Positions 33,694-45,760 of a DNA stretch of 64,000 nucleotides are shown one piece after another; within the stretch, counting starts at the first letter, position 1; every line of letters begins with the position of its first letter. The translations under genes and the position numbers were made by a program. The notes beneath the pieces were generated by a model that saw only the letters and a program-made list of their open reading frames with translations, was not told the origin of the DNA and made no database searches. Source of the DNA: Terfezia claveryi (taxonomy: Eukaryota; Ascomycota; Pezizomycetes; Pezizales; Pezizaceae); the NCBI GenBank assembly GCA_015179025.1, contig WHUX01000140.1, forward strand, positions 62,001 to 126,000, given 5' to 3'.

Positions 33694-35340
33694 TTGCCAA
33701 CCCCCTCGTCACCTTTCTCAATGCATATCTACAGGCCTATGAGGTTGTGGCCCTCTACACATACCATTCAGTTCACAAGTACTAGCACAATCAAACCTGT
33801 GTATACAATTCCTGAAATGCCTAAATATCTGGAAGTAGATATGCAGAAAGCTATACATGCCCATAGGGAGCTTGATATCCCTATCCTTCGATTAGTATAG
33901 CTATTTGATATTGACAAGACTACACTGAGTTGCAGAGTAAAGGGCAAGCAGGTCAAGCAACCTATTGCATAGTGTAATGAACAGTTATTCTCTCCAGGTG
34001 AGGAGAATACAATTTTAGATCACTGTGATATTATAGAAAAGCTGAAATTTTCAGTCTCTAAGTCTATATTAGTATAGCTTGTACAAGATATGCTCAACAA
34101 GTAGCTAATCAGCCTCAATAGTTAATAACAAACTATCAAAGGCACTATAGGTATGATAGCCAAGAATATAAAGGATACAAATAAAGTTTATATTATTGGG
34201 GGTAATTAGTTTGATTGATTTAAATATCGGTATCCAGATTTTAAGTTGGCATTTATATAATATTAAAAGTAGGAATAGAAAGTAGCTGCTGATCCAGAAG
34301 TATAGCAATAGTTTTTCAGGATACTGGCTAATCTTATACATCAATAAGGTATTATAGAGAATAATATATAGAATTGTGATAAGAAAGGTATTACTATAGG
34401 TTGAAATAGAGCTTGAAATATAGCTATAGTAAAAGTAGAATACCAAAGTTATATAGTAACTGAGGGATTATAAGAATTCTATAGTATGCTAGAAACAATT
34501 AGTACTACAGGGCAAGTTCTACCCTTCTTTATTGTATAACAGAGTAAAATCTACTATAAGTCATAGTCTTATCTAGAAGAAAGCTTGGGAGGGGAGAGTA
34601 TACATACACATGATATAATATTTACAGTCTTATCTATTGGATACATAGATCATAAGATTAAATTAGAGTTTATTAAATACTTCAATACTTATACTCAAGT
34701 GAGTACTAGCAGGCAAGTAAGTATACAGGCTGATGAGCAGTAAGTACAGGTTTTCATTGTTAATAGATATGTATTATATATTGCCTACCCAATAGTTGAC
34801 TTTACTCTCAAGCAGAATATTCATATCATATACTTGCTCTCTAAAAGCATTTGCAGCTCCTAGAGGTCTTTCCCCTCCCCTACTACTAAGTAAGGCTAGT
34901 ACTATTATGATGGTTCAATCCAAGATAACTATATTGAATATCCTTATACTAGATACCCCTATTCAGCTTTATGATATAGTAAATAATATAGAGGCAACTA
35001 TTTCTAAGACAACAGTCTCTGCTTGAAACTTTCAACATATATTTCTTAATATAGCTATATAAAAGGTTACTGAATATTGAGTTATCAACTCTTGTATAGT
35101 GACTCAAAGCAAGGTTAGAGATAGAAAGGTTCGTTGGAATAAAGCTATTAAGAAATATCTTAGCAATATAGTGAGAGTGATAGATTGTTAAATAGTTAAT
35201 GCAGGATTAAAGAAAATTGCTCAGAAGGAGGCTGCAGTTATAGTAGGAGTAGAGGCTAAAATAGTGCAGAAAAAGGAAGCTACTACTAGAAAGTTTGCTA
35301 AAGACTAGGCTATATAATAAAAGAAGGCCACTTAAGAGGT
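33694..35340 (+). pseudogene. pogo/Fot1-type (Tc1-mariner superfamily) transposase, heavily decayed
   Basis: ATG at 33817: MPKYLEVDMQKAIHAHRELD, IPILRLV-stop-LFDIDKTTLSCRVKGK, matching the N-terminal helix-turn-helix of pogo/Fot1 transposases. It continues with EENTILDHCDIIEKLKF, the second DNA-binding part (GGN-stop-FD-stop-FKYRYPDFKLA), and NCDKKGITIG around the first catalytic Asp. Near 34790-34860 IVDFTLKQNIHIIYLLSKS resembles the region before the last catalytic acid. There are dozens of stops, nearly all TAG. No TIRs found. The family moves by cut and paste at TA sites. Confidence 0.78.
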
Positions 35341-35351
35341 ACAGGCTATAA

Positions 35352-35790
35352 TGTGGGCTCTAGAGAATAAGGCAACTAAGGGGTATGCTAAAGCAAGGGC
35401 AGGGCTAGAGTAATACACATATAGGAATGCTACATGTGTGACTAGGGGAAGACTGGAATAGGGGGCAAGGACAAGAGGCAAGAGAGGCAGAGGGTAAGAG
35501 GCATGAGACATATGGAGGCAGTTGCTACATATGTTAGAGGAGAGCAGCTATACTACAGAGTTATTTATGGAATAAGATAAGACGAGGGGGTGTACAAAAG
35601 GGTACACCTTTGCGGAGAGAGGCAAGGTCTATATTAGGATACAAAATATTGGATGGGGATCCAACAACAGTATGAGAGGTAGGGGCTATATATACATGAT
35701 TGTAGGCCAAGGCAATGGAAGAAATAAGCTTCCCAAGATCCTTATCTCGGGAACCAAGCAGGATAGCAATAACCTATCACCTATGCTACA
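35352..35790 (-). repeat. Truncated solo LTR of the A/C/D gypsy family
   Basis: Collinear with 1662-2090 of the element A LTR (GGCTCTRGRRAAYAAGGCRAC, ATTGGATGGGGATCC and GGGGCTATATATACATGATT in both). The end is missing after the CCTATCACCTATGC part. It abuts the end of the pogo-type pseudogene. Confidence 0.85.
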
Positions 35791-36270
35791 GCATTAGCAA
35801 AGAGTTTTTGGCGCCCTAATGCCTTGCAGGGGCTTCCTGACGCCTTGTCTCTATCATCTGCCCCCGGTGTCCCACCAGTCATCCTCTGGCTAGTTTTCTT
35901 GCTCGCTAGTCCCTGCGTCTCCGAGGTGTCCCTTCCAAGCCCTACACCACCTGGGCGCCACCTCTCTGGTTATATATATTTTCTCTAGTCTACTCTCTTG
36001 ATCTCATGTATCCTCGGCATCCCTACCTACCCTCTTGTCGACTATGCGCCCTCTCCCTAGTCTCACTTAACCCCTCTATCTACTCCCTTCCTCTACCGTA
36101 CCCCAGCCGTACCCCATCTACTAGTACCCAGCCGCCGACTCCCCTTCTTCTAGTACCTTTATCTCTCTCCTGCTCTATTTCTCACATGTTTATCACTAGT
36201 TCTTTACCATTCTAGCACACTCTTATCTAGACTCATAACATTTTTATATTTATATTACACTAGTATATAT
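35791..36270. other. C/T-rich stretch, no gene
   Basis: Contains a TTATATATATTTT promoter-like tract at 35972 and a C/T-rich run of CCCTCT-type words after it, as in LTRs, but no partner copy in this window to define it. The frame at 36006-36215 is a by-product of the composition. Confidence 0.35.
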
Positions 36271-36274
36271 GAAT

Positions 36275-36715
36275 TGCACACCTAGAAGCCTTTCACTTAA
36301 TCATAGAGCTTATTCCACGTATTTATATCAATTCTATTATTCACCAGCCACACACTGTCTTCCTTTAGACCTATTAGATGCGCCATTCCTTCTATGTCTC
36401 CTATCCAAACAATTTGTAATTTCCTTCCCGCATTCCCATACTCCATTGGAACCATCTCTTCATCCCTGCCTGGCTTTTTTGAATCTCGTACCCAAACTAA
36501 TAATACCAAAGCTACCTTATTCACCCTATTCACATGATCCCACACACTTAAGAGCCCTTCCAGTCTGCCCACAATTTTCCCATCTAACTCCCCATTAGCC
36601 GCCTCCGAACATACTCTGCATCGCACCTACACTCAATTAGCACTAGGTTTACCCAATTTCCGAAATGGCTGCCCCACTGTCTACCAGAGGTTATGCATCT
36701 ACATACCTTCGCCTT
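36275..36715 (-). pseudogene. Plavaka-type transposase, C-terminal part
   Basis: Minus-strand frame 36626-36297 reads GKIVGRLEGLLSV, PMEYGNAGRKLQIVWIGDIE, GMAHLIGLKEDSVWLVNNRI and DINTWNKLYD, the conserved tail of fungal Plavaka transposases (W-DI, HLIP, N-YID-H). It continues the frame that gypsy C interrupts at 43015 (EVPQFQ, then GEGM after one TSD). Two TAG stops at Trp positions lie close to the junction. Confidence 0.8.
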
Positions 36716-37261
36716 TGTCATAACTGTCACCTTCTAGCCAAGTTTTCTTATTATTGTATTCTTGTTGTTGTTGTTAGTATTGTTCTGTTAGTATTACCTA
36801 CGTCACTAGTGATATCATTATTATCTCAGTTCCCAAGATAAGGAGTCTCGGAAACCTTATTCTTTCTAGTGGCCTTGGCTAGCCAGTCTGTATATATAGT
36901 GCACTCTCTCCGCCCTTTCGTTGAATCCTTATCCAACATCTTATATATCAAATACAGGACCTTGCTTCTCTCTACGCTGGTGCACCTTCCTCGTGCACCT
37001 CTCCTCCACCTTTGCTTTACCTTGCTTTGGTCTTTGTCTTTGCCCTCGCCTTTGCCTTTGTCTTCGCCTTCACCTTTGCTTTTGCTCCTGCCTTCGCCTC
37101 CACCTTTGCCTGTGCCTTGCCTTACCTTAGTGTTCACCTCTACCTTCTACCCCCCGCTCCTCGCATCATACACGTAGCACTAACTATGTGTGCGATACCT
37201 TAATCCTACCCTCACTCCACTCGTACCCCTTGGTCATACCAGCCCCTCGAGCCTCGTTATA
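36716..37261 (+). repeat. 5' LTR of element C
   Basis: 546 bp. TATATATAGTGC promoter-like tract at ~36892, then C/T-rich sequence. ATCCAACAT at 36931-36939 is the putative partner of the primer site. Confidence 0.92.
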
Positions 37262-37263
37262 CT

Positions 37264-37272
37264 ACATTGGAT
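37264..37272 (+). other. Putative self-primer binding site of element C
   Basis: ACATTGGAT, 2 nt after the LTR. It is the exact reverse complement of ATCCAATGT at 42696-42704 in the 3' LTR, and one mismatch from the 5' LTR copy. Confidence 0.6.
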
Positions 37273-37297
37273 CTTCTCAACCAACTGGTACGCTGTC

Positions 37298-38467
37298 ATG
37301 TCCAGAACCTCTCCACCCGCTGTCAGGTTTCAAACCTGGAGGAGCTCCCCCATACTCTCAGGCTTAAACAAGTTGAATGCCTACCGTCTTGAAATCATCG
37401 ACATCTTCGAGGCCATGGATGCCATTGGGGCCGAACTCGGTAACAGCCTGGCCATAGCTGAATGAAAATTGAAATCCGACGATGAAGAGATCATGGTCCT
37501 CTAGACCAATATCGACGATGTGAACCTTGCCCTAACCACCGAATAGACCATAGTCCAAAACCTCAGCTGTGCCTTAGCAAATCTGGCAATACCAACAGTA
37601 GCCAGTAATAATAAGACTGAAAGCATCTCGACTCCTCCCAAGTTCAATGGGGATCAGGTTCACCTATGAGCCTAAAAAAATGCAGTTAATCTCAAGCTGA
37701 ATGTAGATTCTGCCAGGTTCCGGTCAGAACAACATCGACTGGAATACATTTTTGCCTTGCTGGAGGAGAAAGCTTGTAACCAGATCCAGCCATATGTCCT
37801 TGAAACCGAGATCAAGCTTGACAATATCTCAGCCCTTTTTACAATCCTGGATATGGCATTCGGGGACCCCAATGCCATTGTCATTGCCAGTAGGGCCCTC
37901 CGAGCCCTCAGGCAGAAAAACACCAATCTGTCCACTTATGTGGCAGAATTCTCAAGACTGGCAGTGGGGGTCTGATGGAATGACCCGTCCAAATTGTAGC
38001 AATTCTAGGAAGGGCTAAATGACGAAATCCAGCAGGCCATAGTCAGCTTCCTGGAAGCCAAAACCCTTGACGAATTGATTGACCAGGCTTCCCGAGTGGA
38101 ATAGCGGATGTCTCGGCTCTGCAACTGTCCCACATTCAGGCCAGCATCCCGTCTCCTACAACCCCAGCCTTAGTAACACCATGCCACCAAAATACCTCAG
38201 GCCCCTGCCCCCGCCAATAAACCAGCACATCTATCATTGGTAGCAAGAAGGCCCACCCTTATGGACCTATTATCGGGAAGCCCTTGACTAACCCAGAAGG
38301 AAAGGGACCACTGCCACACTAATGTATTATGCATTGCATGTAGAAAAGGGGACCACTTTATTGCAGCATGTCCCTTCCGAAAAAACCGCTCCTTAGCCAC
38401 TTATGCCATCTCGGAAGCCCGGATCGAGGAGGTTAACGAGGCGGGAAAAGTCCTGTCCCTTGCCTAG
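37298..38467 (+). pseudogene. gag: gag of element C
   Basis: ATG at 37298 (MSRTSPPAVRFQTWRSSPI). Capsid part 37730-38110 (YIFALLEEKACNQIQPYVLE, LSTYVAEFSRLAVGV). Zinc knuckle CIACRKGDHFIAAC at ~38333-38374, ligands complete. Stops: TGA and TAG at several places. Ends TAG 38465 inside the frameshift hairpin. Confidence 0.88.
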
Positions 38468-38488
38468 TTACTGATACTAGCAAGGGAC
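38443..38488 (+). promoter_or_regulatory. Programmed -1 frameshift signal, gag to pol, element C
   Basis: GGGAAAA at 38443-38449 in the gag frame (gcG GGA AAA), 5-nt spacer, then GTCCCTTGC (38455-38463) pairing perfectly with GCAAGGGAC (38480-38488), a bulged C, and an upper stem TAGT/ACTA around a 7-nt loop. It is the best-paired of the three copies. Confidence 0.84.
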
Positions 38489-41400
38489 CTATTATAGGCC
38501 ATTTATCTCTGTTTTTGTCTGCATTTTCTGTGTGTTCTGCTTCTTCTATTGTTGATAAATCTCACTTGTTTAGTGAGCATTTTGTTGTATCTATCATCCT
38601 TAAAATTAATAATGATAGAACAATCACCACGTTAGCCCTTATAGATTGCAGAGCCTTAGGAATTACATTCATTGACTAGGCCTTTGTCAGTAAATTCGCT
38701 ATACCTATGTCTAAGCTCAGAACCCCCTATGTTCTGGATGTCATTGACAGTCAGCCCATCTCCTCCGGCAATATCACCGATATTGTATACTTGCCTGCCC
38801 AGGTCAGGGATCACCTTGAGGTAAATCTCCTAATATTTGTAACAAAGCTCAAATACCCGATTGTTCTCAAGATTCCCTAGCTCAGAATGCATGATGTATC
38901 GGTCAGCTCTGGCTTCTATACATTGCAGTTCAATAGGCCTTATTGCAAAAGACACTGTGGAGACCCGAAGACTACTGTTATTAAACTGTGTGCGTTGCTC
39001 CCTCCAATAATCCACCCAACCCAGGTGGCACACCAGCCTGTATACATCAATACTGCTGACTCCTCTGTACCTTAGGTTTCCCCTGTGCCCTCGGTTTCCC
39101 CTGTGCCACCGGTTTTCCCTGTGCTCCTAGTTTTCCCTGTCCCTTCCATGCTCCTGAGTCCCCAAAAACCTCTAAATATTAGCTTCATCGGAGCAGGGGC
39201 TTTCGCTTACCTCACCAGGAGGCACAAGCTGAAGGCTTATGCTCTGTGTATATATGAGGTGAACCTGGAGATCAATAAGATATGGCCTAAAGAGGAGTGG
39301 AAGTCCCGGGTTCTAGATGAATACCACAAGTTCATTGATCTATTCTCTGAAAAGGCCACGGAGAAACTCGCAACCTACTAACCCTTTAACAATAATATTC
39401 TGCTGATAGAAGGTAAAACCCCTCCCTATGGGCCCCTCTACGGAATGTCCTGGTTAGAGCTGGAACCTCTAAAGAAGTATTTGGAGGAAAACCTCAACAA
39501 GATCTTTATTTGCTATAGCTCCTCAACAATGGACGCCTCGGTGCTATTCGTCAAGAAATTGGATAGTTCTCTTAAGCTATGTGTGGACTATTGGGGACTG
39601 AATCAGATAATGGTCAACAACAGGTATCCTCTACCTCTAATCCAGGAGATATTAGCTAGGCTTTCCAAGGCCAAATGGTTCACCAAACTGGATTTGAGAG
39701 GGGTATACAACCTGGTATGGATTGCTGAGGGGGAGGAGTTGAAAACGACCTTTTGAACTCACTATAGCCACTTCGAGAACAATGTCATGCCCTTTGGCTT
39801 AACCAATACCCTGGCCTCATTCCAATACTTCATTAATGACACCCTGTGAGACTTCTTGAATGTGTTCTGCATAGCTTACCTCAACGATATCTTGATTTAT
39901 TCAGATACTCTAGCAGAACATAAGATTTATGTCCGGTAGGTGTTAGAAAAGCTGGAGCAAGCCGGATTGTACTTCAAGCCCAAGAAATGTGAGTTTTATA
40001 TGCAGGAGATTAAGTATCTGGGACTGAACATCACCATGGAGTACATCAGAATAGACCCTGCTAAGGTTACCACTGTCCAAGAATACCAAACCCCAGCAAA
40101 TCTCAAGGACGTCAAAGCCTTCCTGAGATTCGCTAACTTCTATTGCTGGTTCATTCTAGGGTATTCGAAGATTGTAGCCCCCCTCACCGCCCTGACCAAA
40201 AAAGACTGGTGCTTTGATTGTAATCCAGAAGCCCAATCTGCCTTCCAGAACCTCAAGGAAGCCTTCTGCTCAGTACCAATCCTGGCATATTTCAACCCTG
40301 ACTAGGAATGTGTCGTCGAAACTGATCCCTCCGATTATATCTCCGCGGGAATCCTCTCTCAGTATGTCAACGGCATCTTCCACCCAGTGGCCTACTTCTC
40401 GAAAAAGTATTCCCCAGCTGAGTGCAACTACAAGATCTATGACAAGGAGCTAATGGCTATCCTAAGGGCATTCGAGGAGTAGAGGTCACATTTGGACTCA
40501 GTCAAGGGGATCATCGAGGTATTATCTAATCACAAAAACCTTATGTATTTTACAACTACTAAGCTACTTAACTGACAGTAGGCTAGGTGGTCAGAATTCC
40601 TCTCATGGTTCAACTTTAAGATCAAGTACCAAGCTGGAAAAGCTAGTGGCAAGTCTGATGTGTTAACTCAGAGATCAGGAGATCTTCCTAAGGGGAGGGA
40701 TGAAAGGCTAAAATACCAAAATCAGGTGGTATTGAAGCCCGAAAACTTTAATCTGGTGGCCAATATCCTTGCTGAGGCTGATGCGGAAGCTGAAAATAAT
40801 GCGGAGGGAAAGGCTAATATGGAGGCTTAGGCGAGAGCTGATCTCTGACAACTGGTGAGACAGGTATACGAGGATGACCTCTTGGCTAAGGAAATTATCA
40901 CGGCAGTAGATTTCGGCCAGTGCCGTCACCCCAAAATCTCCCTAGCTGAGTGTACCATCTAGGAGGGCCTTCTATACTACTACAATCAGCTCTATATACC
41001 AGAAGGAAGGTTATACCTGAGGCTAATAGAAGAGCATCATGACAGCCTGGTTGCAGGTCACCCTGGAGTGGCAAAAACATTAGAGCTTCTGGCTAGGGAG
41101 TATACCTGGATTGACTAGCAGAAGGACGTAGAGCAGTACATATAGAACTGCCATTTTTGCAAGTGTGCTAAGCCTGTCTACCATGACCCGTATGGGACTT
41201 TGAAACCTCTGGAGATTCCGGATCGGCCCCAGCTGCACCTTACCATGGATTTCATGATGAGATTGCCGGAACACTGGGGGTTCAATGCCATCCCGATGGT
41301 AATAGACTAGTTGACAAAGATGAGACATGTTGTACCTTGTCGGGATACCTGTTCTGCTTAGGAGCTGGCCAACCTCTACCTCAACAACGTGTTCCAGTAC

Positions 41401-42079
41401 TATAGGCTCCCAGAATCTATTATGTCTGACCATGGCCCTAAGTTCACCTCGGACTTTTGGAGAGCATTCTGCGAGCTTCTAGGCATTAAGGTACATTTGT
41501 CAATGGCATATCACCTCCAGACGGACGGCCAATTGGAGAGGATGAATACCATTATGGAGCAATATCTGCAAGCCTTTGTCAATCACTAGCAGGATAACTA
41601 GGTTTCGTTGCTGGCCACCTGCAAATTCGCCGCGAACAAGCAGTTTTTGGAATCCTCCAAAACTTCACCTTTCCTGGCTAACTACGGTTGGCACCTCTGG
41701 TTCGTGGATGCCCTGGCGCCCCTGCAAAATACTAAAAAACATGCCCCGGCCAAGGAGTTCATAGCTGGAATTGCTGAGCTCCACTCTACCCTGAAAGCTG
41801 AGCTGGGATATGCACAAGCCAGGCAAGCTGAGTACGCTAATAGATCATGGCTGCCAGCTCCTAAATACTAGCCAGGAGACAAGGTGTGGCTCTCCAGCTT
41901 GCATTTTAGGACAGAACGCCCCTCCTGCAAGCTGGATCATAAATTCTTGGGCCCCTTTGAGGTATTGGCTGCTGTAGGTACTCATGTCTATCGATTCAGG
42001 TTTCCTAAGAACATTAAATGACACCCAGTCGTCCATGTCTCTGAGATTGAGCCTGCCACTAGTGACCCTCTCCCTGGCC

Positions 42080-42138
42080 AGAAACACCCTCCACCTCCCC
42101 CCGTAGTTATTGAAGGTAAGGAGGTGGAGGGTGTTTCT
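42080..42138 (+). repeat. 19-bp perfect inverted repeat at a deletion joint in pol C
   Basis: Arm AGAAACACCCTCCACCTCC (42080-42098) and its exact reverse complement (42120-42138) with 21 nt between. In A and D only the first arm has a counterpart; in C the second arm stands where about 70 bp of chromodomain coding sequence should be. Confidence 0.85.
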
Positions 42139-42480
42139 AGACCTGGCAACCAGCGGAAGACATGGAAAACGCACCGAAATTGGTTGCCCTGTTCTGCCAA
42201 CGTTATCCACGAAACCCTCGACCTACTGCATGATGCCCCCCACCTTGTCCTTACCCACCTAGAGTCATGGATACTGTCCTTTATATATGTTTTTGATATT
42301 TAGAGTTGTGGTCCGGTTTTCATTGTTGTTGTTGTTGTTTTTGCTTACCTTGGCATTGGGGTTGGGTTATGGATTATTGGTTCCTTTTCTTTCCACCTGT
42401 TCTCCTTGTTTCTTTTTGCCTGGCCATGCATTTCGTCTTGCCTTTTGATTGCTAGAGCTCCGAGCCTCAAGGGGGGATAG

Positions 42481-43014
42481 TGTCACAACTGTCCCCTCCT
42501 AGCTGAGTTTTCTTGTTATTATGTTCTTGTTATTGTTGTTAGTATTGTTCTGTTAGCATCACCTGCGTCGCAGATAATATTGTTGTTATCTCAGTTCCCA
42601 AAATAAGGGGTCTTGAGAACCTTATTCCTTTTGGTGGCCTTGGCCAGCCAGCCTGTATATATAGTGCGCTCTCTCCGCCCTTTCGTTGGATCCCTATCCA
42701 ATGTCTTATATATCAAATATAGGACCTTGCTTCTCTCTACACTGGTGCACCTTCCTCATGCACCTCCCCTCCACCTTTGCCTTGCCTTACCTTGGCCTTA
42801 GTCCATACCTTTGCCTTCGCTTTTGCTTTCACCTTCGCCCCTGTCTTCACCTCCGCCTTTGCCTGTGCCTTGCCTTGCCTTGGCCTTCACCTCTGCCTTC
42901 TCCTCCCTGCTCCTCGCATCACACACGTAGCACTAACTACGTGTATGATACCCCAATCCTGCCCCCGCTCTGCTCGTACCTCTTAGTCACACCAGCCCCT
43001 CGAGCGTCATTATA
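42481..43014 (+). repeat. 3' LTR of element C
   Basis: 534 bp, preceded by the polypurine tract AAGGGGGGATAG. Keeps TCGTTGGATCCCTATCCAAT, less decayed than the 5' LTR at this site. Confidence 0.92.
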
Positions 43015-45760
43015 GCATTGGAATTGCGGTACTTCTACCGAGAGCTTCATATTATAGTGCATGGGGAACTGTGCAATCTCTTCTAGACTCACTGAGTCTG
43101 CTGCGAGCTCTGTGTTCAGCCTTAAGTACTTATGAAACTGCTTGGGAAGTCCAATTAATATCAGTTTTCTCGCAAGCTTCCTTATTGATCTGCCTTCCAC
43201 ATCTTTGGAAACTTGTTTACCCCCCAATTTTATGCTATTGGAATTTCTTGCATACATTGGAGTTTCTTCTAGCTGCTTGAAATATTGTATACACTTAAGG
43301 GCTTCCGGTGACCTAATCAGATATATAATTTCGCACCCAAACTGAAACTCATGACTCCAAACCTTGATATTCAGTTCTCTCATTCGTAATGTATGTTCCC
43401 TAGTAATAATATCCAGGATTTGCTCAGTGGCATTCACTTGGTTAGATCTCTGATATGTATCCTTTAATAGTTTGTGAAGAGCTTCCATAACCTCTGTCGA
43501 GTACTGAGGTAGGCTCCTGAAGTCTCTTATCTGAGTGTTATAGTGTGATAGCAGATGTATCTTCAGGAAGTTGAAATCGACTTGTGAGAGGATGTCCTGT
43601 ATTACCTGTTGTCTCTTTTGTCGATCTTTCGAAGCCAAACTTTTCTGTTTTATACTACTAAGCTGGAAATATTCCTCCAACTTACCCTGACGTACTCCAT
43701 ATTAATCAACTGCCAACTCCTGAGAGGCCTCTTTTGCACTGTGATAGTCCCTTTTTGTTGCTCAGAACTCACTAAAGACATGAAGGTTATCATGGAACTT
43801 TTGGAGATATTGATACATATATCCGATCATCTGTGGCATGTGACTACTATACTGTGCCACAAGACTGAAGTCCATAATATATTGCACACAACGGATAGCC
43901 TTCTTGCTTTCTGTCTTCGCCCCTGTGGACAGACTGATGAGATCTGTAATCAGATCATATAGTGCTGCTGTAAAGAAAGCTAATATCACTCGATTAAGCC
44001 CCCACATTTTTATGCCACTCCATATCATAATCCGCCGATAGTGCTTCTGCAGTAGCCGATACTCTAAGTATAGTGGTATCTGTTTCCAGATCTTATTGAA
44101 CACTTCCAAATGATAGTGCTTAGCAAGAAACTTCTCTATCCAACTCATTAGATGCTTGAGTATCCCCAGTAGAATATTATGCAGTATGTTACCCCAAACC
44201 ATCACCAGTGGCTGGACCTCTAGAACTTGCAAATGTAACCATCGAGCGTTTTCAATGGGCTTGATGCTAGCATTACCCAAGCTAGCCAGACATTAACAAT
44301 GTTCTAACCACACTCGTTTACGTGACTTACATACCTTTCTATATTCCCTGCCAGAAAAAGCCTCTCATAAGCCACGTGATTATGCTGTCTAAGTGGGGTT
44401 TTTGACAGCACTCCAAGTTGTTGGGGACTTACAATGCAAACGGGGCAGCGATTCGTCTTAACACTATATATATTCATATTTTCCATATGATCTGCAAGCT
44501 ACATAGAGAGAATTGGAATATAGTTCCAGACTTTGCTATCCCCACATAGCATGTTTAACTCTCCTGCCTACAAACTTTGTTCACAAATGCCTCTACACCT
44601 GTGTAGTATTGCATATGTACCTTGTATATTGTTGTTAACGGCTGCAGGATGCACGCAACAATCTTGTGTTGTACTCTTAGAGTATTATTTTCCTAATTCT
44701 TCATCGATAAACCTGTAACCTTATTGTTCCACTTGGAACTGACTAGGAAAAGGCCTATTAGGATCTACGCTTGTAATAATTGCTTATTGTGAATTTCGGA
44801 CCAGACATTGCCTATGCTAATGCATAATGGCCATAATTTCTTGTCCCTAGAGAAATTTGTTAGACAAGTTTGATCAGATGTGAAAAGCACAGGCACTAGC
44901 GATAACCCTACTAGCAATATCTTCTATCGTCTCCGTAGTACCTGCTCTTATATTTCAAGGAAAGTTTCTATACTTGCGTTCTCTACCACCAATCACCAGT
45001 ATGCATTTCTGTATATACTCGATTACCCTCCTCGTCGAATTCGTATATTGGTGCAAATACCAGATATTTAGTGTTGGCCCGTTGCCAAAGCAGATACTGG
45101 ATCGTATGTTCAACATCCCTATAATAGAATGCACAGCCTTGCTGGAGGTGGAAGTTAATGGTTCCTTTTATACATTCCGGTTCATTAATCATGTCATGCA
45201 TTTTATTTCTCTATATATACCCTGACTAAAAATAGACCCTATGGGCTTCTGGTATTAGACTTTCCTTAAAAAACTGATCTATATTCGCCAATGAAGTTTT
45301 GCTCTCATAGAAGAATCTTGTAAGCTTGTATTCATATGCACTCTTGAAGGGGAATATCGGGTTAAATTGAAGTCATTGTAGATTATCTAAGGCTCTTGTT
45401 CCTATTATCTTTCCAACCTCATACTCCGCCAGCAGACATTCTGTAACTAGTCGAGAACCTTCCCCATATAGGGCTGCCACATTACTAGGTACATTGGGAT
45501 TTAATAGTGGATTCTACAAGTCAGAGCTTTGTTCCTATCTGGTATTTATTCAATGTTTTTAAAACCCTTACCCTCCCCTACTTCCACATCTGATCTGCTG
45601 GATTCCGGTTGCTCCTGCGCATAACTGAGGAAGTTGGACAACAAATCTCTGGTTTCTATGGGTCATTTCACAGGTTTTGAATATATTTCTGTTTCCTAAA
45701 AAGAAATAGAACGTCCCCGCTTCTGGCTGCCGAGTATTCTCACAGACCTCGAGGAGCATG
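43015..45760 (-). pseudogene. Plavaka-type (KDZ/CACTA-like) transposase, main part
   Basis: Minus-strand blocks in order: 45375-45270 FPFKSAYEYKLTRFFYESKT; 45201-44983 EFDEEGNRVYTEMHTGDWW (the RVYSEMHTGDWW signature); ~44660 PAAVNNNIQGTYAILHR, the NI-K-R region; 44486-44304 NRCPVCIVSPQQLGVL (CPVC with LG); 44280-43762 VMVWGNILHNILLGILKHLM and AIRCVQYIMDFSLVAQYSSH; 43680-43015 VDFNFLKIHLLSHYNTQIRD and STEVMEALHKLLKDTYQRSN. These are the hallmark motifs of Plavaka transposases, known mainly from fungi. The catalytic Asp in the D-LH region appears as N (WGNILHN). A few stops and frameshifts. The gene continues at 36715. Confidence 0.85.

Larger units (their letters stand above)
38443..42232 (+). 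pseudogene. pol: pol of element C, with a damaged chromodomain
   Basis: Protease remnant ~38630; RT 39320-40100 (LCVDYWGLNQ, KLDLRGVYNLVWI, AYLNDILIYSD with Asn for the first catalytic Asp); RNase H 40310-40600 ([12 protein letters not shown] region, FTTT-stop-KLLN); integrase 41100-41700 (MDFMMRLPEHWGF, IMSDHGPKF, TDGQLERMNTIMEQY). The RNase H-integrase join is in frame here ([12 protein letters not shown]), unlike in A and D. The chromodomain core is missing: after VVIEGKEVE the sequence jumps to TWQPAEDMENAPKLVALF, with a 19-bp inverted copy at the joint. Confidence 0.88.
36716..43014 (+). mobile_element. Ty3/gypsy chromovirus C, inserted in the Plavaka gene
   Basis: LTRs 36716-37261 and 42481-43014 begin TGTCAYAACTGTC and end TTATA. 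Flanks GCCTT (36711-36715) and GCATT (43015-43019) make a 5-bp TSD with one mismatch. Same family as A and D. It is the most decayed of the three: many TAG codons, a YLND active site and a damaged chromodomain. Confidence 0.92.

Noticed and set aside
36869..37203. Overlapping open frames in three phases in the LTR of element C, rich in Leu/Pro/Ala
   Set aside because: C/T-rich LTR composition (CCTTTGCCTT-type words) makes stop-free frames; the same occurs in the LTRs at 42613-43015, 55190-55583 and 60828-61322, and the frames do not agree between copies.
36711..43019. Doubt that gypsy C has a TSD, since GCCTT and GCATT differ
   Set aside because: The Plavaka reading frame rejoins exactly across it, so a decayed TSD is the better reading.
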